DNA of 64,000 nucleotides. Source: Bordetella parapertussis (GTDB lineage: Bacteria > Pseudomonadota > Gammaproteobacteria > Burkholderiales > Thiobacillaceae). Below the pieces are notes generated by a model. That model saw only the letters and a program-made list of their open reading frames with translations, had not been told where the DNA came from and searched no databases. The stretch covers positions 108,003 through 172,002 of the forward strand of contig CAMDCO010000001.1 of the NCBI GenBank assembly GCA_945890495.1. Reading direction: 5' to 3'. Numbering within the stretch: the first letter of the stretch is position 1; each line of letters opens with the position of its first letter. Shown here piece by piece: positions 36,644 through 46,033 of the stretch. The position numbers and the translations under genes are program-made.

Positions 36644-36692
36644 ATAACGACTGACGAGCCCAGATGAGCCGCCAGAAAAACCCTTACTTTAC

Positions 36693-37043
36693 TTACTTTG
36701 GAATGGCCCCAGCCGGCGCGACAGGCTGCGTTGCCGGAGTTGCAGCGGGCTCCACACCCACAGGCGCGGAGACCGGTGACACCTCTGCGGAGACACCGAC
36801 ACCCAGCGCATCGGTCCGGGCCGAAAAGGCCGTCAAACCCACACTGGTCAAGAAGAACAGCGTGGCCAGAACAGCCGTGGTCCGGCTCAAAAAGTTGGCC
36901 GAACCCGTCGCACCGAACAGGCTACCGGAGGCGCCGCTTCCGAAGGCCGCACCCATATCAGCCCCTTTACCGTGCTGCATCAGGACCAGGCCAATGACGG
37001 AAATCGCCGTCAACACATGCACCACCCAAACTATCTGTTCCAT
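36693..37043 (-). CDS. secG: Protein-export membrane protein SecG
   Basis: Small two-helix subunit of the SecYEG translocon. Shows VVHVLTAISVIGLVLMQHGKGADMGAAFGSGASGSLFGATGSANFLSRTTAVLATLFF, the diagnostic glycine/serine-rich linker between the two helices. The ATG at 37043 (MEQIVWVVHV) gives 116 aa, with a Pro/Ala-rich C-terminal tail. Lies 41 bp after tpiA and 50 bp before tRNA-Leu. Confidence 0.95.
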   Translation of the reverse strand: MEQIVWVVHVLTAISVIGLVLMQHGKGADMGAAFGSGASGSLFGATGSANFLSRTTAVLATLFFLTSVGLTAFSARTDALGVGVSAEVSPVSAPVGVEPAATPATQPVAPAGAIPK

Positions 37044-37084
37044 GAATCTCTCTCGAATGATCGAACCCGTGCGCGCCTCAAAGC

Positions 37085-37831
37085 TCAGGCCGCACGACAA
37101 ATGGCTAGGAAGTCCTCAGCCACCAAGGCTGCGCCCCCAATCAAACCGCCGTCGATATCAGGTTGTGACAACAACTCAGCGGCATTGGAAGGCTTCATGC
37201 TACCGCCATACTGAATAACCACATTCTCGGCAATGCCCGCCTCGCGCTGCGCCAAACGGCCACGAATAAAGGCATGCACCGCTTGCGCTTGCTCCGGCGT
37301 CGCAGTGAGGCCCGTACCGATAGCCCAGACCGGCTCATAGGCGATGACCGCACGGGCAAAGGCCGCAACACCCGCAACCGCCAGAACCGCATCCAACTGA
37401 CGCCCAACAACCGCCTCGGTCACACCGGTCTCGCGCTCCTGCAACGACTCACCCAAACACAGGATCGGGGTCAGGCCCATCGCTTGAGCGGCAACGAACT
37501 TGGCCGCCACCTGCGCATCGGTCTCACCATAAAGGCTACGCCGCTCGGAGTGCCCGACGATCACATAGGCACAGGCAAAATCCTTCAACATGGCCGCCGA
37601 CACCTCACCGGTATAGGCGCCCTTGGCGTGTTCGCTCAGGTTCTGAGTACCCAAACGAACCGGGGTGCCACTCAAGGCCTGCTGAGCTTGGTACAAATAC
37701 GGGAAGGGAACGCAAACGGCGATGTCACAGTTAAGACCCTGAGCACCGGACACAACACCCGCCAACAAGGCGGCATTGTCGACCAAAGACCCATGCATCT
37801 TCCAGTTACCAGCCACCAGTTTGCGAGGCAT
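37085..37831 (-). CDS. tpiA: Triose-phosphate isomerase
   Basis: Interconverts dihydroxyacetone phosphate and glyceraldehyde 3-phosphate. Active-site residues are present: the lysine in AGNWKMHG, the histidine in VIVGHSERR and the glutamate in [11 protein letters not shown], with the phosphate-binding QYGGSMKP and GGLIGGAAL near the C-terminus. The ATG at 37831 ([12 protein letters not shown]) has GGGAGGG about 6 nt upstream, giving 248 aa; the track's TTG start is rejected. Confidence 0.97.
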   Translation of the reverse strand: MPRKLVAGNWKMHGSLVDNAALLAGVVSGAQGLNCDIAVCVPFPYLYQAQQALSGTPVRLGTQNLSEHAKGAYTGEVSAAMLKDFACAYVIVGHSERRSLYGETDAQVAAKFVAAQAMGLTPILCLGESLQERETGVTEAVVGRQLDAVLAVAGVAAFARAVIAYEPVWAIGTGLTATPEQAQAVHAFIRGRLAQREAGIAENVVIQYGGSMKPSNAAELLSQPDIDGGLIGGAALVAEDFLAICRAA

Positions 37832-37858
37832 CGCACCCTCCCTTTTCAAAGACCGTGG

Positions 37859-37887
37859 ATTTTAACCGGAGCAAGCCGTTCGGTCAA
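37859..37887 (-). promoter_or_regulatory. tpiA-secG promoter
   Basis: Minus strand: -35 TTGACC (37882-37887), 17-bp spacer, -10 TAAAAT (37859-37864), 28 nt before the tpiA ATG. Good sigma-70-type match; no operator seen. Confidence 0.7.
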
Positions 37888-37942
37888 TGCTGGAGGTGTC
37901 TATTTGCGGGGTTTATCCTGTGATCCGGCCGGCCGGCCCCGA

Positions 37943-38197
37943 TCAAGAAGCCGCGCTGTCTTCGGCCTTTTCGGCAAGGTATTTGCCCAGACGACGCGAC
38001 TTCACATGGCGGTCAAAACGCCATTCGTCGATAAAGGCGATGGCGATGTTGTACGCCTTATCCTTCATGTTGTAGATGCTACTCAGATCAAAGGGGGCGC
38101 CCTGTTCCAGCGACTCACACAGGGACTGCATGATCCGAGCCTCCTCGGACTCGGGATTCTTTTTGATGTACTTGGCGATGTCCTTGATGGCGGTCAT
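37943..38197 (-). CDS. Small hypothetical protein
   Basis: 84 aa from the ATG at 38197 (MTAIKDIAKYIKKNPESEEAR), preferred over a GTG four codons earlier. Predominantly helical and charged, with no membrane segment or signal peptide; contains MQSLCESLEQGAPFDLSSIYNMKDKAYNIAIAFIDEWRFDRH and a basic segment KSRRLGKYL. Codon use fits its neighbours, and the protein looks compact, so it is probably real. No family recognised. Lies alone between pstB and tpiA on the same strand. Confidence 0.7.
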   Translation of the reverse strand: MTAIKDIAKYIKKNPESEEARIMQSLCESLEQGAPFDLSSIYNMKDKAYNIAIAFIDEWRFDRHVKSRRLGKYLAEKAEDSAAS

Positions 38198-38295
38198 ATC
38201 AGCATCCACTAATAATTAGTTCAGCCGCGATCATAGCCATTATTCCCATGGCCATGGTTACGATTTTATGACAAAGACCCCGCCACTAACAGGGA

Positions 38296-39099
38296 TCAAC
38301 CAAAGCGCCCTGTAATGTATTCCTCAGTCTTTATGACCTTCGGCTTAACGAATAACTCATCCGTCTTGCCGAACTCGACCAAGTCTCCTAGGTACATGAA
38401 GGCCGTGAAATCAGAGATCCGTGCGGCCTGCTGCATGTTGTGGGTCACGATGGCAATCGTGTACTCGTGCTTGAGTTCGTTGATCAGCTCTTCAATCTTT
38501 GCCGTCGAGATCGGATCCAGTGCGGAGGTCGGCTCATCAAACAAGACGATATCCGGCTTGACCGCAATCGTCCGGGCGATGCACAAACGCTGCTGCTGGC
38601 CGCCCGACAGGGACAGGCCCGACTGCAACAACTTGTCCTTGACCTCATTCCACAAGGCCCCCTTCTTGAGTGCCCACTCGACCCGCGCATCCATCTCACT
38701 CTTCGACAGGTTCTCGTACAAACGAACCCCAAAGGCAATATTGTCGTAAATGGTCATGGGGAACGGGGTCGGCTTCTGGAAGACCATCCCGATCTTGGCC
38801 CGCACCAAGTTCACATCCTGCTTTTTGTCGAGCAGATTCTTGCCCTGGAACTGAATCTCGCCCTCGGCACGCTGCCCCGGATACAGGTCATACATCCGGT
38901 TAAAGGTGCGTAGCAAGGTGGACTTGCCACAGCCAGACGGACCAATAAAGGCCGTGACATGACGGTGGGCAATGTCCAGGTTAATGTCCCTCAAACCCTG
39001 AAAGCTGCCGTAGAAGAAATTAAGGTTGCGTACCTTCAGGGCGATGGGCAAGGAGCCCAACTCCACCGTTGCGGATTCCATCATCAAAGACTCCATCAT
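38296..39099 (-). CDS. pstB: Phosphate ABC transporter ATP-binding protein PstB
   Basis: Cytoplasmic ATPase of the high-affinity phosphate importer. Walker [11 protein letters not shown]-loop [20 protein letters not shown] signature [13 protein letters not shown] and Walker [14 protein letters not shown], then the switch histidine in IVTHNMQQA. 267 aa. The start overlaps the pstA stop (ATGA). Last gene of the pst cluster in this window; phoU does not follow. Confidence 0.97.
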   Translation of the reverse strand: MMESLMMESATVELGSLPIALKVRNLNFFYGSFQGLRDINLDIAHRHVTAFIGPSGCGKSTLLRTFNRMYDLYPGQRAEGEIQFQGKNLLDKKQDVNLVRAKIGMVFQKPTPFPMTIYDNIAFGVRLYENLSKSEMDARVEWALKKGALWNEVKDKLLQSGLSLSGGQQQRLCIARTIAVKPDIVLFDEPTSALDPISTAKIEELINELKHEYTIAIVTHNMQQAARISDFTAFMYLGDLVEFGKTDELFVKPKVIKTEEYITGRFG

Positions 39100-39947
39100 T
39101 GCTTGAGATCAGTCTGGCTAAACAGGATGCGGGTGCCGATATTGATCGCAAGAACCATTAAAGCAATCAACAACGCCCCGCCCCAGGCCAATTGCTGCCA
39201 GTTTTCATAGGGGCTCATGGCAAACTGGTAAATCACCACCGGCAGGTTACCCATCGGCTGAGACATATCCAGGTTCATGAATTGGTTGTTCAATGCCGTG
39301 AAGAGCAAGGGCGCGGTCTCACCCGTAACGCGGGCAATCGCCAGTAGGATACCCGTCACCACGCCCGATTTGACCGCCCGCAGGGTCACGGCCAGAGAGA
39401 CCTTCCAACGCGGCGCGCCCAAGGAAAAGGCCGCCTCACGCAAGGCCGTCGGCACCAGCCTGAGCATGTTCTCTGTGGTGCGCACCACGACTGGAATGGC
39501 GATCAGGGACAAGGCGGCCGAACCCGCCCAACCCGAGAACCCCCCCAAGGTCGCCACCGCTAGGGCATACACAAAAAGACCAATCACGATGGACGGTGCC
39601 GACAGCATGATGTCCGTAACAAAACGGGTGATCTTGGCAAAACGCGAGCGGTCGCCGTATTCGGCCAGGAAGATGCCGGCCAAGATGCCGATCGGGGTGG
39701 AGACGAAGGTCGTCACGCCCAGCATCAACAGACTACCCACGATCGCATTGGAAAGGCCACCGCCCTCGCTACCCGGCGCCGGGGTCTCTTGTGTAAAAAA
39801 GGCCCAGCTCAGTGCCGAAAAACCATTGGAAATCAAGGTCCACAAAATCCACATCAAGGCGGCGAGGCCAAAGGCCATCGCCAACATGGAGAGCAGGATG
39901 CCGACTCGGTTGGTCCAGATGCGGCGGGTGTAAAGCGTAGTGGCCAT
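39096..39947 (-). CDS. pstA: Phosphate ABC transporter permease PstA
   Basis: Six-helix permease of the Pst importer. Contains [36 protein letters not shown] and the EAA-loop segment [51 protein letters not shown]. 283 aa. Lies 13 bp after pstC and overlaps pstB by 4 bp. Confidence 0.96.
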   Translation of the reverse strand: MATTLYTRRIWTNRVGILLSMLAMAFGLAALMWILWTLISNGFSALSWAFFTQETPAPGSEGGGLSNAIVGSLLMLGVTTFVSTPIGILAGIFLAEYGDRSRFAKITRFVTDIMLSAPSIVIGLFVYALAVATLGGFSGWAGSAALSLIAIPVVVRTTENMLRLVPTALREAAFSLGAPRWKVSLAVTLRAVKSGVVTGILLAIARVTGETAPLLFTALNNQFMNLDMSQPMGNLPVVIYQFAMSPYENWQQLAWGGALLIALMVLAINIGTRILFSQTDLKQ

Positions 39948-39960
39948 GATGCAATCTCCG

Positions 39961-40941
39961 TTAATGACCCGCTTTGGCGCGACCGCGAGCGATCAGCCAA
40001 TTGGAGGCTGCCAACACCGTGAAGGTGATCAAAAACAGCACCAGACCCAAGGCAAACAGGGACGACAGATGCAGCCCAGGTGAGGCCTCGCCGAACTCGT
40101 TGGCCAGGGTCGAAGCAATCGAAGTGCCGGGCGAAAACAGGCTGCCGGTAATGCGGTTGGCGTTACCGATCACGAAGGTCACCGCCATCGTTTCACCCAA
40201 GGCGCGACCCAGCCCAAGCATGATGCCGCCGATCACACCCACGCGGGTATAGGGCAGGACGATGCGCGTGACCACTTCCCATTGGGTACAACCCACACCG
40301 TAGGCCGATTCCTTCAGGACCGGCGGAGTGGTTTCGAACACATCGCGCATCACCGAGGCGATAAAGGGGATCACCATCAGGGACAGCACCAAACCGGCGG
40401 TGAGGATACCGATCCCCATCGGGGCGCCGGCGAACAAGCCGCCCAGACCAGGAATGTCCCCAAATACTGCTTGCAGGTGCGGTTGCACATGCTCGGAGAA
40501 GAGCGGGGCGAAGACAAACAAACCCCAGATGCCATACACGATGGACGGGATACCGGCCAAGAGTTCTACAGCCGTTCCCAGCGGTCGACGCAACCAAGGG
40601 GGACAGGTCTCGGTCAAGAACAAGGCAATACCAAAACTAACGGGAACCGCGATCAAAAGCGCAATAACCGAGGTCACCAAGGTGCCGTAAATGGAGATCG
40701 CCGCACCAAATTGCTCATCGGGCACATTCCAAACATTAGACCAAACAAACGACGCGCCAAAGGTACTCAGGCTCGGATACGCCTCAATCCCCAATGAAAC
40801 CAGGATGCCGACCAGGGTGAGGAGCACCGCTAAGGCAAAAAACTGAGTCACGCCATGGAAGAAATAATCTTGGCGGCGGAAAATAGCCACCCGACCTGCA
40901 TGCAGGTCAACGGGTTCCGTCTTCACTTCGCTTCCGGTCAT
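39961..40941 (-). CDS. pstC: Phosphate ABC transporter permease PstC
   Basis: Second permease of the Pst importer. Contains [48 protein letters not shown] and the EAA-loop [52 protein letters not shown]. The ATG at 40941 ([12 protein letters not shown]) has GGAT upstream and gives 326 aa; the track's 364-aa version would begin just after the pstS stop and is not supported. Confidence 0.95.
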   Translation of the reverse strand: MTGSEVKTEPVDLHAGRVAIFRRQDYFFHGVTQFFALAVLLTLVGILVSLGIEAYPSLSTFGASFVWSNVWNVPDEQFGAAISIYGTLVTSVIALLIAVPVSFGIALFLTETCPPWLRRPLGTAVELLAGIPSIVYGIWGLFVFAPLFSEHVQPHLQAVFGDIPGLGGLFAGAPMGIGILTAGLVLSLMVIPFIASVMRDVFETTPPVLKESAYGVGCTQWEVVTRIVLPYTRVGVIGGIMLGLGRALGETMAVTFVIGNANRITGSLFSPGTSIASTLANEFGEASPGLHLSSLFALGLVLFLITFTVLAASNWLIARGRAKAGH

Positions 40942-41058
40942 AGGACATCCAATTCGGTCATCATTTTCATCTGCAAGATTGTTCACCATTTTCGGGATAC
41001 ACGCGCATGATGCGTCCTGAAAATGGCCCCGTGAATTGACGCCACGGGGCCCCATCGA

Positions 41059-42075
41059 TTACTTGATGGTCTTCATCTCCGCTTCAACCATCTTCACCAC
41101 GCTGGCAGGCAGCGCAACGAAACCCAGATCTTCCGCCATCTTCTGGCCGTTGTTCAGGGACCAGGTGAAGAAATCAACGACACCCTTCTGACGGGCCGCG
41201 TTAGCACCCTTCTCGTAGACCAAGACATAGGTCGCGCTGGTGATAGGCCAAGCGTTCTTGTGCGTCTGGTCCAGCAGGTCCGGGGCCATGCCCTTGACCT
41301 TGAAGTCGGCGCCCGCCGCCGCCGCTTCCACCGCATCCTGATTCGGAACGATGAAATTGCCGGCCTTGTTCTTCAGGGCCACGAAATTCATCTTGTTCTT
41401 CATCGCATCCGCGATATCGACATAACCAATGGCGCCAGAGATCTTCTGCACATTCGCGGCCACACCCGGATTGCCCTTGCCGCCGACACCGTTGGCAGGC
41501 CAATTCACCGTATTGCCGGCACCCACATCGCGCTTGAATGCCATGGACTGTTTGGCCAGATAATTCGTGAACACAAAGGTGGTACCCGAGCCATCGGAGC
41601 GATGTGCAACGGTAATGGCGGCATCCGGCAACTTGGCGCCCGGATTCAACCGGGCAATCGCCGGATCGCTCCACTTGGTGATGGCTCCGCGGAAAATGTT
41701 GGCGACGGTTTCACCGTCCAGCTTGATCTGACCGGAGGTGAAGCCGGGCACATTGATGACGATGGTCACGCCACCCATGACGGTGGGAACCTGCACCAGA
41801 CCGGCAGCGTCCAGGTCAGATTCCTTCAGGGGCGCATCCGTACCGCCAAAATCAACCGTCTTGGCCTTGATCTGCTTAACGCCGCCAGAGGAGCCAATGC
41901 CCTGATAGTTCACCTGGTTGCCGGTAGCCGCCTTATAGCCCTCAGCCCACTTGCTATAGATGGCATACGGGAAGGTTGCGCCAGCGCCGGTAATATCGGT
42001 CGCCTGAGCGGAATGAGCGCCAGCCGCAAACAATGCGGCAACGAGAATGGACTTCAGAACAGGGGTATGACGCAT
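41059..42075 (-). CDS. pstS: Periplasmic phosphate-binding protein PstS
   Basis: High-affinity phosphate receptor of the Pst system. Signal peptide with LVAALFAAGAHSAQA and likely cleavage before TDITGAGATFPYAIY. Phosphate contacts lie in GAGATFPY, SSGGVKQI, DFGGTDAPL and HRSDGSGTTFVF. 338 aa. First gene of pstSCAB; its promoter lies in the 3' end of olsA and carries PhoB-type repeats. Confidence 0.97.
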   Translation of the reverse strand: MRHTPVLKSILVAALFAAGAHSAQATDITGAGATFPYAIYSKWAEGYKAATGNQVNYQGIGSSGGVKQIKAKTVDFGGTDAPLKESDLDAAGLVQVPTVMGGVTIVINVPGFTSGQIKLDGETVANIFRGAITKWSDPAIARLNPGAKLPDAAITVAHRSDGSGTTFVFTNYLAKQSMAFKRDVGAGNTVNWPANGVGGKGNPGVAANVQKISGAIGYVDIADAMKNKMNFVALKNKAGNFIVPNQDAVEAAAAGADFKVKGMAPDLLDQTHKNAWPITSATYVLVYEKGANAARQKGVVDFFTWSLNNGQKMAEDLGFVALPASVVKMVEAEMKTIK

Positions 42076-42117
42076 GATCTCTCCTAGTAGATGGGGACAA
42101 AGAAAACAACATCGACC

Positions 42118-42160
42118 ATCCTACGTCGCGAATGTTACAGAACTGTGACTATCACATGAA
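42118..42160 (-). promoter_or_regulatory. Pho box and -10 element of pstS
   Basis: Minus strand: TTCAT-N6-GTCAC-N6-GTAAC (42134-42160), three half-sites exactly 11 bp apart, then 10 nt, then a -10 TAGGAT (42118-42123), about 45 nt before the pstS ATG. This is the geometry of PhoB direct repeats. The box encodes the last residues of OlsA (SCDSHSSVTFAT), and the -10 begins with the olsA TAG stop codon. Confidence 0.8.
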
Positions 42161-42909
42161 TACTTTTCAAGGTCGGCGCGAATCCAGCCTTCCGCCTCGG
42201 CAACGAGGCTGCGCCGATCGCAGGAACCCGTCGCGATCGCTGGCAGAAATACGACCTCGGCCGAAAACGGCTCGGCACAAGCGATGCGCCAAAGCGATTT
42301 CGCCAAGGTCATCTCACCGTAATAGGCGGGAATCTCGGTGCGACACCCTTGGGCATCCAAATAACGAATCGAGACCGGCCAGAGGGTTGCGTTCGACTGG
42401 ATGGCCGGTTCCAGCAACGCCGCCCTGAATGGCAGCACCCGATCCCCGGCCGTCGTCGTCCCCTCCGGAAACAAGGCCAGACATTCGCCCTCGGCCAACA
42501 GACCCGCGATTTCGGCATTCACCTGCCGTATAGCCGAGCGCTTTTCCCGAGCCAGAAACAAGGTCCCCGTCTGCGCGGCCAACCAGCCAAACAGGGGCCA
42601 GCGCGCAATATCCGCCTTGGCAACAAAACGACACGGCAAGATACTGTGCAGGAGGTGAATATCCAACCAAGAGACATGATTGGCAACGATCAACGCCCCG
42701 TTGCCACGCAGGTGGGGGGCGCGGCCTCGAACCACCAGGCGAATGCCCATTACACGCAACATTCCGGCAGACCAGCGTGTAACCCTCCGGCCCTGTTCCC
42801 AACGATCCAAGCGCGGAAACAACAGGGCGACCGTGAGGGTCCCCACCAGCAGATGCCAGGCGAGGCGCGTCAAACGCATCCACGCCCGCAACACTTCAAA
42901 GCGAAACAT
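42121..42909 (-). CDS. olsA: Lyso-ornithine lipid O-acyltransferase (PlsC family), OlsA-like
   Basis: PlsC-family acyltransferase: NHVSWLDIHLL (HX4D-like motif) near residue 78, FPEGTTTAGDRVLPF near 150 and an N-terminal membrane-associated helix. By family alone it could be a general 1-acylglycerol-3-phosphate acyltransferase. Its position 14 bp after an OlsB-type N-acyltransferase argues for OlsA, which adds the second acyl chain to lyso-ornithine lipid at the inner membrane. 262 aa. Its final codons double as the pstS Pho box. Confidence 0.82.
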   Translation of the reverse strand: MFRFEVLRAWMRLTRLAWHLLVGTLTVALLFPRLDRWEQGRRVTRWSAGMLRVMGIRLVVRGRAPHLRGNGALIVANHVSWLDIHLLHSILPCRFVAKADIARWPLFGWLAAQTGTLFLAREKRSAIRQVNAEIAGLLAEGECLALFPEGTTTAGDRVLPFRAALLEPAIQSNATLWPVSIRYLDAQGCRTEIPAYYGEMTLAKSLWRIACAEPFSAEVVFLPAIATGSCDRRSLVAEAEGWIRADLEKYSCDSHSSVTFAT

Positions 42910-42923
42910 CCGTCTTTATGCCC

Positions 42924-43700
42924 TCAGCGCGTCAGAAAATGACGAGCATACACCGGGCTAAGGTTCTTCATGGGCAAGAGGATGGGCAGATCCGCCGTAT
43001 TGAAATCGGGGTCCCAGGCCGGTTCGCCACAAACCATGGCCCCCGCGCGCAGATAACCCTTGATCAATGGCGGGATGATGGGGGCCGGTGCGGCGTCCAA
43101 CTCGGCGAGCGGTAGCGGGCAACGCGGGAAGACACGCCACTCCGGCGGGGCCAGGTGTTTTTCCTTGATCGCCTGCCAAATGGCCGCCGCGTTGTGGCCA
43201 CCATCCTGCATCCCAATGCTGGCACAGCCGATCAAGGTGTCATAACCGCGTTTCTGCATGAATTCCGCCAAACCCATCCAAAGGAGGGTGATCACGCCCC
43301 CGCTACGACACTCCGAATGCACACAGGAGCGCCCTAGCTCCACCATGCGTGGCCGTAGATGCTGCAAGCGAACCAGATCAAATTCCTGATCGCTGTAATA
43401 GCTTCCCACCTCATTCGCCGCTTCGGGGGTCAGGATACGGTAGGTGCCCACCACCTGCCCACTCGTCTCATCGCGCACCAACAAGTGCTCACAGAAATCA
43501 TCGTACAGATCGATATCCACGCCCGATTCGGGGCTGGCCAGGCGCGCGCCCATCTCCTCAGCAAAGACCTGCCAGCGCAGTTTTTGCGCCTCGCGGACAT
43601 CCTCCTTACTGGTCGCCATACCCACCACAAAACGACGCTTCTCAGGAGTACCTGCAAATTCTGCCGCTTCTTGGAGCGGGGTATTCAGCACAAGGCTCAT
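42924..43700 (-). CDS. olsB: L-ornithine N(alpha)-acyltransferase (OlsB-like)
   Basis: GNAT-fold acyl-ACP-dependent acyltransferase that makes lyso-ornithine lipid from ornithine and 3-hydroxyacyl-ACP. OlsB/hemolysin-like features: EAQKLRWQVFAEEMGARL near residue 36, DLYDDFCEHLLVRDETSGQVVGTYRIL, VELGRSCVHSECRSGGVITLLW and LIGCASIGMQDGG. 258 aa; AGGAAG lies upstream of the ATG. First gene of an olsBA pair with its own Pho-box promoter. Ornithine lipids contain no phosphorus and are typically made under phosphate limitation. Confidence 0.87.
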   Translation of the reverse strand: MSLVLNTPLQEAAEFAGTPEKRRFVVGMATSKEDVREAQKLRWQVFAEEMGARLASPESGVDIDLYDDFCEHLLVRDETSGQVVGTYRILTPEAANEVGSYYSDQEFDLVRLQHLRPRMVELGRSCVHSECRSGGVITLLWMGLAEFMQKRGYDTLIGCASIGMQDGGHNAAAIWQAIKEKHLAPPEWRVFPRCPLPLAELDAAPAPIIPPLIKGYLRAGAMVCGEPAWDPDFNTADLPILLPMKNLSPVYARHFLTR

Positions 43701-43731
43701 CTTGGCTTCTTCCTATCGATATGTTCTATAA

Positions 43732-43774
43732 ATTCTAGAAACGCGTCATGTCACCGGAATGACAGCCGTATGAA
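43732..43774 (-). promoter_or_regulatory. Pho box and -10 element of olsB
   Basis: Minus strand: TTCAT-N6-GTCAT-N6-GACAT (43748-43774), half-sites 11 bp apart, then 10 nt, then a -10 TAGAAT (43732-43737), about 32 nt before the olsB ATG. The arrangement is identical to that at pstS and phoX, supporting PhoB activation of ornithine-lipid synthesis. Confidence 0.75.
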
Positions 43775-43794
43775 GCTTTGATGACGCGACAGAT

Positions 43795-44870
43795 CTAATC
43801 GACCTGCGTGGCCCTAACTTCGTTCAATGCGGCCTCAAAATCGGCCAAAATATGGCTCCATGAACGCGACTGCACCGAGGCACACGCCTGGCTCGCCAAG
43901 CGCTGCCGCAGTAACGCATCCCCAGCGACACGCCGCGCCGCCGCCACAAAGGCCACCTGATCACCGGGAGTGACCGTCACTCCATTGACCCCGTCCTGAA
44001 TCAGCTCAGAGGCCGCTGCGCTACGGTAGGCCACCACGGCCAAGCCGCTGGCCATCGCCTCGGCGACGACATTGCCATAGGTTTCAGTCAGGCTGGGGAA
44101 TAGGAACAAATCGGCGCTGGCGTAATGCATCGCCAACGCCTGACCCCTCTGTACACCCACGAAGTGATGTTGTGGCTGGCGTTCCTGCATCGCGATACGC
44201 GACGGACCCTCCCCCACCCAGACCATCTGCGCACCCGGCAAATCGGCCGCAATACGGTCAAAGGCCATGTCAGCCAAGCTCAGATTCTTTTCTGGCGCAA
44301 GGCCTCGTTACGGCATTGCGGCGAAAACAAGGCCAAGTCAATGCCGCGCCCGACCACACGAACCCCCGGAATACCTTCTCCAGCCAAGGTCGCCGCCAAG
44401 GCCTCGGTCGGCACCAGGGTCGCCTGAGCACGGCGATGAAAAGTCCGCAGATAGGTCGAGACCATCGGCCGCAACCAGCCAAACCCATAATGCGTGCTGT
44501 AGTGGTCAAAATTGGTATGGAAACCCGAGGTTGCCGGGATGCCCAAACCTTTAGCCGCTGCAAGGGCTGACCAGCCCAGCGGCCCTTCAGTGACCACATG
44601 AACCAGATCCGGACGCTGCTGCCGCCAACGCCTCCGCAAGCGCCAAGCCTGAGGCAGGCCCAGACGCAGCTCCGAATAGCCCGGCAATGGCAGTCCGGGA
44701 ACGAGAAAGTCGCCTTTATTTTGACCCGAGTTCGGATCATCAGCCTGTCGGGGTCGAATCACCTCAACCTGATGGCCCCGTTGGCGCATCCCTTCAACCA
44801 AATGGCCGATGGTCATGGCCACGCCATTCACCTCCGGTGGATAGGTCTCGGTCACCACCGTCAGGCGCAT
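43795..44870 (-). pseudogene. Broken GT4-type lipid glycosyltransferase (out-of-frame internal deletion)
   Basis: Two consecutive ORFs make one glycosyltransferase. The N-terminal half starts at 44870 (MRLTVVTETYPPEVNGVAMTIGHLVEGM) and stops at 44280 after ...NEALRQKRI. The C-terminal half continues in another frame as APEKNLSLADMAFDRI and holds the GT4 donor-site motif SLTETYGNVVAEAMASG. The intact paralogue just upstream has FVGRLGHEKNISF where this one jumps from NEALR to APEKN, so about 18 residues (around 55 nt, not a multiple of three) including the VGR strand are missing. The junction lies at CTTGCGCC. The protein should be inactive unless the deletion is a sequencing artefact. It lies 2 nt after the upstream gene, in the same transcript. 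Confidence 0.85.
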
Positions 44871-44872
44871 GA

Positions 44873-46033
44873 CTACAGCAATTCTCGATAAAGGTCGGCC
44901 ATGCGCCGCGCCATGGCCGCCGCAGACCACTCGCCGGCATAGATCGGCGCCTCGGCAGACAAGGCCGCCAGCGCCTCGGGGTCCTTGATCAGGTCAAGCC
45001 AATCATCGGCAAAGGCATTGGCATCGTCTGCGGCGACCCGACAGCCCCTCTGCGGCAGCAGAATATCGGCCGTGCCCATGGCCGCCAACCCCAAAACAGG
45101 ACAACCGGCGGCCATGGCCTCCAGCAGCACCAATCCCTGCGTCTCGGTACGCGAAGCGAAGACCATCAGGTCGGCCGCCGCATAGGCGTCGGGCAACTCC
45201 GTTGCGCGGTCCAGATAGCCTAGAAAACGGACCTGGTTATGCAGACCTAAACGCTCCACCTCCGCTTCCAGATGGCCGCGTGAAGGGCCCTCGCCCATCA
45301 GCAATAACAGGGCATCCGGGCGTTCGCGATGGACCCGAGTCAGCGCATGCAACAAGAAACTGATGTTTTTTTCATGCCCAAGGCGGCCGACGAAGATCGC
45401 CACCGGGCGGTTCGGATCAATTCCATGGGCCGCGCGGAAACGCGCCCTAGAACCGCCCGCAAACGCCGACAGAGGGATACCTGTCGGCAAGACCCGGAGC
45501 GGGGTGGTCACGCCATAGGACAGCAGTCGGTCGCGCATCGCCGTCGAGGGGACAACCACGGCATTCAGGGCATTGCACTGCCCGCGCGAGAATCTTCGCG
45601 TTGCCGCGCGCAACATGGCGCTAGGAACCAACGGGATATAGTGCTGAAGGTATTCCTCGAACAGGGTGTGATAAGTAGCGAGTACCGGTTTATTCAAGCG
45701 CCGCGCCGCACGCAGACCGGCATAATGCGCCACAAACGGGGTCTGAATATGGATTAGATCCACCGTTTTCGCCGCGATTTCCACCGCACGACTGGTTTCC
45801 CCCCAGCGCAACAGACGGTCCTCGGGATCGCGCGGCAACACCCACCCAGAAACCCGGTCGATGTTCATTTCCTCAGGCTCATCGCCATAACGCGGCGCGA
45901 TCAAGGTCACCTCAACCCCTTCATGCGCTAAGGCATGGCGAAAACTCTGGATCGAGGTGGACACCCCATTGATACGCGGGAAATACACATCCGACACCAT
46001 CAAAACGCGTAGGGTCTTCCGATCGCCGCTCAT
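44873..46033 (-). CDS. GT4-family glycosyltransferase, likely Agt-type diacylglycerol glycosyltransferase
   Basis: 386 aa with a two-domain GT-B fold: acceptor-side VSDVYFPRINGVSTSIQSFRHAL at the N-terminus, hinge FVGRLGHEKNISFLLHAL near residue 215, and the donor-site E-x7-E motif SRTETQGLVLLEAMAAG near 300. The start at 46033 overlaps the plcP stop by 4 bp (ATGA). A metallophosphoesterase of the PlcP type followed by a GT4 enzyme is the known arrangement for phosphate-stress lipid renovation, in which Agt glycosylates diacylglycerol with UDP-glucose or UDP-glucuronate. The acceptor and sugar are inferred from context; a mannosyltransferase is the main alternative. Confidence 0.8.
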   Translation of the reverse strand: MSGDRKTLRVLMVSDVYFPRINGVSTSIQSFRHALAHEGVEVTLIAPRYGDEPEEMNIDRVSGWVLPRDPEDRLLRWGETSRAVEIAAKTVDLIHIQTPFVAHYAGLRAARRLNKPVLATYHTLFEEYLQHYIPLVPSAMLRAATRRFSRGQCNALNAVVVPSTAMRDRLLSYGVTTPLRVLPTGIPLSAFAGGSRARFRAAHGIDPNRPVAIFVGRLGHEKNISFLLHALTRVHRERPDALLLLMGEGPSRGHLEAEVERLGLHNQVRFLGYLDRATELPDAYAAADLMVFASRTETQGLVLLEAMAAGCPVLGLAAMGTADILLPQRGCRVAADDANAFADDWLDLIKDPEALAALSAEAPIYAGEWSAAAMARRMADLYRELL

